The position numbers and the translations under genes are program-made. From positions 1 through 60,411 of the IMG/VR virus record IMGVR_UViG_3300036781_000814: a DNA stretch of 60,411 bases, one strand, 5' to 3'. Below the pieces are notes generated by a model. The model was not told the origin of the DNA. It made no database searches and saw only the letters and a program-made list of their open reading frames with translations. This document shows, piece after piece, positions 57,977 to 60,411 of the stretch; position 1 is the first letter of the stretch, and each line of letters opens with the position of its first letter. This stretch comes from a virus.

Positions 57977-58270
57977 ATGGCAATTCCTTTCGACACCATA
58001 CGTCTGGACATTAAAGAAAAGCGAATCAACCGCATAAACCAGCTGTTTGACTATGGAACTATTTCAGAATGGAAAGATGCCACCGGGTTTCGAAAAGGGG
58101 TAATAGAAAGCTTGTTGGAAGATTCAAAACGATTTCAATTCAGGCATATTTTTAAAATAGCCGACAACAGTGGGATCAAGGAAAGTACAATAAGACGCCT
58201 CGTCCAGGGGCAAAAAAGCTACAATTTTATTGCGAAGCGATTGGCGCGTAAAAAAGATCTGCCCGAGTAA
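57977..58270 (+). CDS. Hypothetical DNA-binding-like protein (97 aa)
   Basis: 97 residues from ATG 57977, with agagga two bases upstream. Basic and helical; the order EWKDATGFRKGVIESLLEDS and STIRRLVQGQKSYNFIAKRL fits a small helix-turn-helix protein, but I cannot name it. Confidence 0.5.
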   Translation: MAIPFDTIRLDIKEKRINRINQLFDYGTISEWKDATGFRKGVIESLLEDSKRFQFRHIFKIADNSGIKESTIRRLVQGQKSYNFIAKRLARKKDLPE

Positions 58271-58282
58271 GAACATCCCGAT

Positions 58283-58501
58283 ATGAAGTATTACCTGGTA
58301 CGGGTGAAAATGAAATGGGGGGAAATTAAGAGAGCAGTCCGGCCCAGCGACATCGAGGCGGCGGTGCTGCGGGAAAAGGACTTTGAGCAAAAAGCCGAAA
58401 CGGGTTTTGGGAAAGACAACATTTCAGAGGTGCAGGTAGTAAAGCTTCCCGAGGACCACCCTGAGGTGATTGCCTATAAAAATGCCAATCCAGGCAAATA
58501 A
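58283..58501 (+). CDS. Hypothetical protein (72 aa)
   Basis: 72 residues, charged, alpha/beta (YYLVRVKMKWGEIKRAVRPS then DIEAAVLREKDFEQK). No motif recognised. Last rightward gene before the leftward regulator. Confidence 0.5.
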   Translation: MKYYLVRVKMKWGEIKRAVRPSDIEAAVLREKDFEQKAETGFGKDNISEVQVVKLPEDHPEVIAYKNANPGK

Positions 58502-58545
58502 TGACCGGGCGGCCGGAGCCGCCTCGGCCTGAAGGAACAAGCTAT

Positions 58546-58770
58546 TTAGTAAATCAATAAATCGGCAAGTGGAATCTCCAGAGCCTCAGCGAGAGTAATA
58601 ATCATGGTAAGCTTTGGATTTGAAACACCTTTCTCGATCCTTTGGATCGAAGAGTGGTCGACATCCGCCAAATGGGCAAGGTCTCGCAGGCTCAGATTTT
58701 TCTCTTTTCGAATTTTTTCTAAGTTTTTACCGAAATTCTTGATTACCTGCGCCTCACGCTTGGAATTCAT
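58546..58770 (-). CDS. Xre-family regulator, probably of the integrase side
   Basis: 74 residues from the ATG at 58770: a complete helix-turn-helix domain, NFGKNLEKIRKEKNLSLRDL, then AHLADVDHSSIQRIEKGVSN with the recognition helix SSIQRIEKG, then PKLTMIITLAEALEIPLADL. An in-frame longer form from 58830 adds a doubtful leader. Leftward like the integrase but separated from it by 324 bases. Confidence 0.75.
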   Translation of the reverse strand: MNSKREAQVIKNFGKNLEKIRKEKNLSLRDLAHLADVDHSSIQRIEKGVSNPKLTMIITLAEALEIPLADLLIY

Positions 58771-58977
58771 TGCCGGAATATCAACGAATTGCCGATTATT
58801 TTTGTATGCGTGTACGCAACACTTTCCCAAAAAACTCGTATATTAGCTTCTTAGGATAAGGTTTAATGGTTATGGAATGATTAGTGATGGAGACGGACCC
58901 GGCGGTTGGAATTCTATGGGACGTCTTGGCTCCGGATCTCGCCCGCAATGCGACCTAAATTAGTAGCAAATTTCTTT

Positions 58978-59014
58978 AGCCCCCACTGTAGAAATACATG
59001 GGGGCTTATTTTTT
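58978..59014 (+). terminator. Terminator in the intergenic stretch
   Basis: agccccca (58978-58985) pairs with tgggggct (58999-59006), with inner pairs tgta/taca around gaaa, followed by T-rich ttatttttt to 59014. No rightward gene ends just before it, so a short non-coding transcript from the upstream stretch is possible. Confidence 0.7.
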
Positions 59015-59058
59015 GGGGTAGGCCCGATTAGTAGCCGCATCCGGAACCGCGAAAAATG

Positions 59059-59092
59059 AGAGCCCCGGCTGACAGCTCAGCGGGGCTCTTTT
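59059..59092. terminator. Bidirectional terminator behind the integrase
   Basis: agagcccc (59059-59066) pairs with ggggctct (59082-59089), with an inner gctga/tcagc stem. T residues lie on both sides (tttt at 59089-59092; the other strand has a T run after the stem), so it can stop transcription from either side, including the leftward integrase message. Confidence 0.7.
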
Positions 59093-59094
59093 AA

Positions 59095-60411
59095 TTATGC
59101 AAAAGGGTTGTTGATCTTCTTCAGCTCTTCGTGTTTGCGGTTTGCCCGATCTGTGTCATATATATTTATGACCATTGCCGTACTCTTATGAGCGTTGTGA
59201 TCAGCTGCTGCCTGGTCGCCAGCGATGGCTGCTGTTTCCCCGGTATTGCTATGCTTCAGGCTATAGATATCGGCTTCAATGCCCAGCGCATCTTTTACCC
59301 ATCGACGCCATCTTTTGGTAATCTGTCGCGGGTTTATTGGCTGCGGGCCTGGACGCAAACCTTCACTGAAAAGGAAATCTTCCGGGCCGGCTTGATCCAA
59401 GATCTCCTGCCACAGATCCTTCACGATATCTTTTACTGTCCCGACTTCCTCGGAGTATGCCCTTCCTTTCTTCACCATTCGAATAAACCGCTGAAATCCC
59501 GTATTATGTTTCTTTTGGACAAGCAATATCTCCGACTCCCTGCAGCCGCTATGAAAGAAAATATGCATGAACCGCCAAAAAGCATAGGCTTCTCCCCTCG
59601 TTTTGGGGTTTCGATACAAAAAGGCCAGCTGCCGGAGGTGGGCGTCTATTTTTAGGCGCTCCTCATCTGTAAGGGTCTTCCTGATTCGCTTTACTCTTTT
59701 CTTTGGCTTTATCTGGCCGGCTACAGGGTTCTGCTCTATGGCGCCATATTCTATCAGTTCTGAGAACAGGATCATCAGGTTTGATCGGTATTTATTGTAT
59801 TTATGGGCGCTCCAGATGGCGAATCCGGTTTTTGGGTCTAACTCGCATTTTGTTTTTATCACCTCGCGGGTTTCCGGATCCACCCTGGAAGTGATCTCCC
59901 TGCATTTGTCCAATATAGGCCGGATATGTTTCGGCAATACCTCGCAGACAGGCAGGTTCTCCCATCCAAGATGAATGACTGCTATTGGGATCCAATACAG
60001 CATGCTTTTGATGTCAGCCTTGGTCGTCGGGGCCACGGTCAATTTCTCGTAGGCCAGCTGCAACGCAATGTTCAGGGGCGTATATTCTTCGATAATGCCG
60101 GCATCTCCGGATCTGGTATAGGAATCTGTTCGAGGGTTGTAGCCGGCTTTGAGCTTTTCTGCTTCCTTATCCAGGAGATAGCTGGTGATCTGCCGCCTTT
60201 CTTCCGCGGTCTTGTACTCATTCATGCCTTTCATAAGGACCTGTTTTCCTCCCGGCTTGCCGCCCGGCTCATAAAATCGATAATAGAAGTACCAGGTGCT
60301 GGTGACCTTTTCTGTTGTTTTCCAATTTGCTGGGGAAATGACAGGCATGCTCATTGAGCACCCTCCAGGGAGTTTGATGCGCTCGTTGCGCTTGACGGGC
60401 TTTTTTTTCAT
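59095..60411 (-). CDS. int: Tyrosine-type integrase/recombinase
   Basis: 438 residues. The C-terminal catalytic part has Arg291 in SGCRES, His387 at the start of the HxxR box (here HSNT, with Thr in the place of the second Arg), His408 in HKS and the nucleophile Tyr418 in VINIYD. The last ~140 residues match the tyrosine recombinase fold; residues ~110-240 are the core-binding domain. The missing second Arg is a feature also seen in some Bacteroidota phage integrases. The ATG is the last base of the window; if the molecule is circular the repressor stop at base 1 lies directly before it. Confidence 0.85.
   Translation of the reverse strand: MKKKPVKRNERIKLPGGCSMSMPVISPANWKTTEKVTSTWYFYYRFYEPGGKPGGKQVLMKGMNEYKTAEERRQITSYLLDKEAEKLKAGYNPRTDSYTRSGDAGIIEEYTPLNIALQLAYEKLTVAPTTKADIKSMLYWIPIAVIHLGWENLPVCEVLPKHIRPILDKCREITSRVDPETREVIKTKCELDPKTGFAIWSAHKYNKYRSNLMILFSELIEYGAIEQNPVAGQIKPKKRVKRIRKTLTDEERLKIDAHLRQLAFLYRNPKTRGEAYAFWRFMHIFFHSGCRESEILLVQKKHNTGFQRFIRMVKKGRAYSEEVGTVKDIVKDLWQEILDQAGPEDFLFSEGLRPGPQPINPRQITKRWRRWVKDALGIEADIYSLKHSNTGETAAIAGDQAAADHNAHKSTAMVINIYDTDRANRKHEELKKINNPFA

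Larger units (their letters stand above)
58771..59094. other. Non-coding stretch beside the integrase, candidate attP region
   Basis: About 320 bases with no gene I can support. It lies between the regulator and the 3' end of the integrase, where attP usually sits. The middle (58880-58970) is GC-rich with no repeats that I can prove; the right part holds two terminators at 58978-59014 and 59059-59092. The core of attP cannot be seen without the host sequence. Confidence 0.4.

Noticed and set aside
58860-58975. tRNA or tmRNA in the stretch beside the integrase
   Set aside because: No TTCGAAT-type T loop or acceptor pairing could be drawn; only the hairpin terminators are certain.
59131-59655. 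174-codon plus-strand frame inside the integrase
   Set aside because: Antisense of the integrase catalytic domain; no support.
1-60411. CRISPR array, insertion sequence or transposase
   Set aside because: No regularly spaced repeats and no transposase-like gene or terminal inverted repeats were seen.

Overview
The window looks like a complete genome of a temperate, tailed siphovirus-type phage (or a circularised prophage) infecting a Bacteroidota host, probably Chitinophagales-like. Supporting signs: a TAnnTTTG-type promoter, start sites mostly without Shine-Dalgarno sequences, signal peptides cut before Gln (A|Q), Bacteroidota-style prophage gene families, and a full set of packaging, head, tail, lysis and integration genes. 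Read in the minus direction, the repressor-like gene stops (TAA) exactly at base 1 and the integrase starts (ATG) exactly at the last base, so the sequence is probably a circular molecule opened between two adjacent genes.

Layout. 1-1273: leftward lysogeny genes (lipoprotein, repressor-like protein) and a divergent promoter with direct repeats. 1274-2740: small early genes, three tiny genes (49, 55 and 57 codons), a strong terminator and an intact tRNA-Met(CAU). 2845-4706: regulators, zinc-ribbon and HNH-type proteins. 4708-7060: a diversity-generating retroelement (DGR): two small paralogous target genes each carrying a variable repeat, a non-coding template repeat, a DGR-type reverse transcriptase and a small accessory gene. 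7085-11809: a DnaN sliding clamp followed by a PRTRC cassette (E, C, a hidden 57-codon gene, F, B, ThiF). 11835-19316: a DnaD/DUF4373-like replication protein and many small genes of unknown role, including one leftward gene. 19316-23123: a HerA-type ATPase, a PD-(D/E)XK-like nuclease and a SNF2-type helicase, translationally coupled. 23228-34978: terminase, portal, protease, capsid, connector and tail-tube genes. 34982-54293: tape measure, baseplate-like protein with Ig-like repeats, fibres and four secreted-type adhesin or enzyme-like proteins (SGNH hydrolase, beta-helix, RCC1-like propeller). 54314-58501: a receiver-domain protein, holin-like proteins, lipoprotein, GH24 lysozyme, Dam methylase and small genes. 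58546-60411: leftward Xre regulator, a non-coding stretch that probably holds attP, and a tyrosine integrase.

The main result is the DGR. In the template repeat 5629-5694 there are 17 adenines. The repeat in the first target differs at 11 of them and the repeat in the second at 12, and neither differs at a single non-adenine position. The template uses AAC/AAT codons in the target frame, and no adenine substitution can create a stop. The two targets are small early-region proteins with no visible signal peptide or fibre domain, not tail-tip adhesins, so what is being diversified is unknown. Next to it, the PRTRC cassette, normally noted on plasmids and integrated elements, sits in a phage replication region with a phage clamp. 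These two systems together are the part of the window most worth experimental follow-up.
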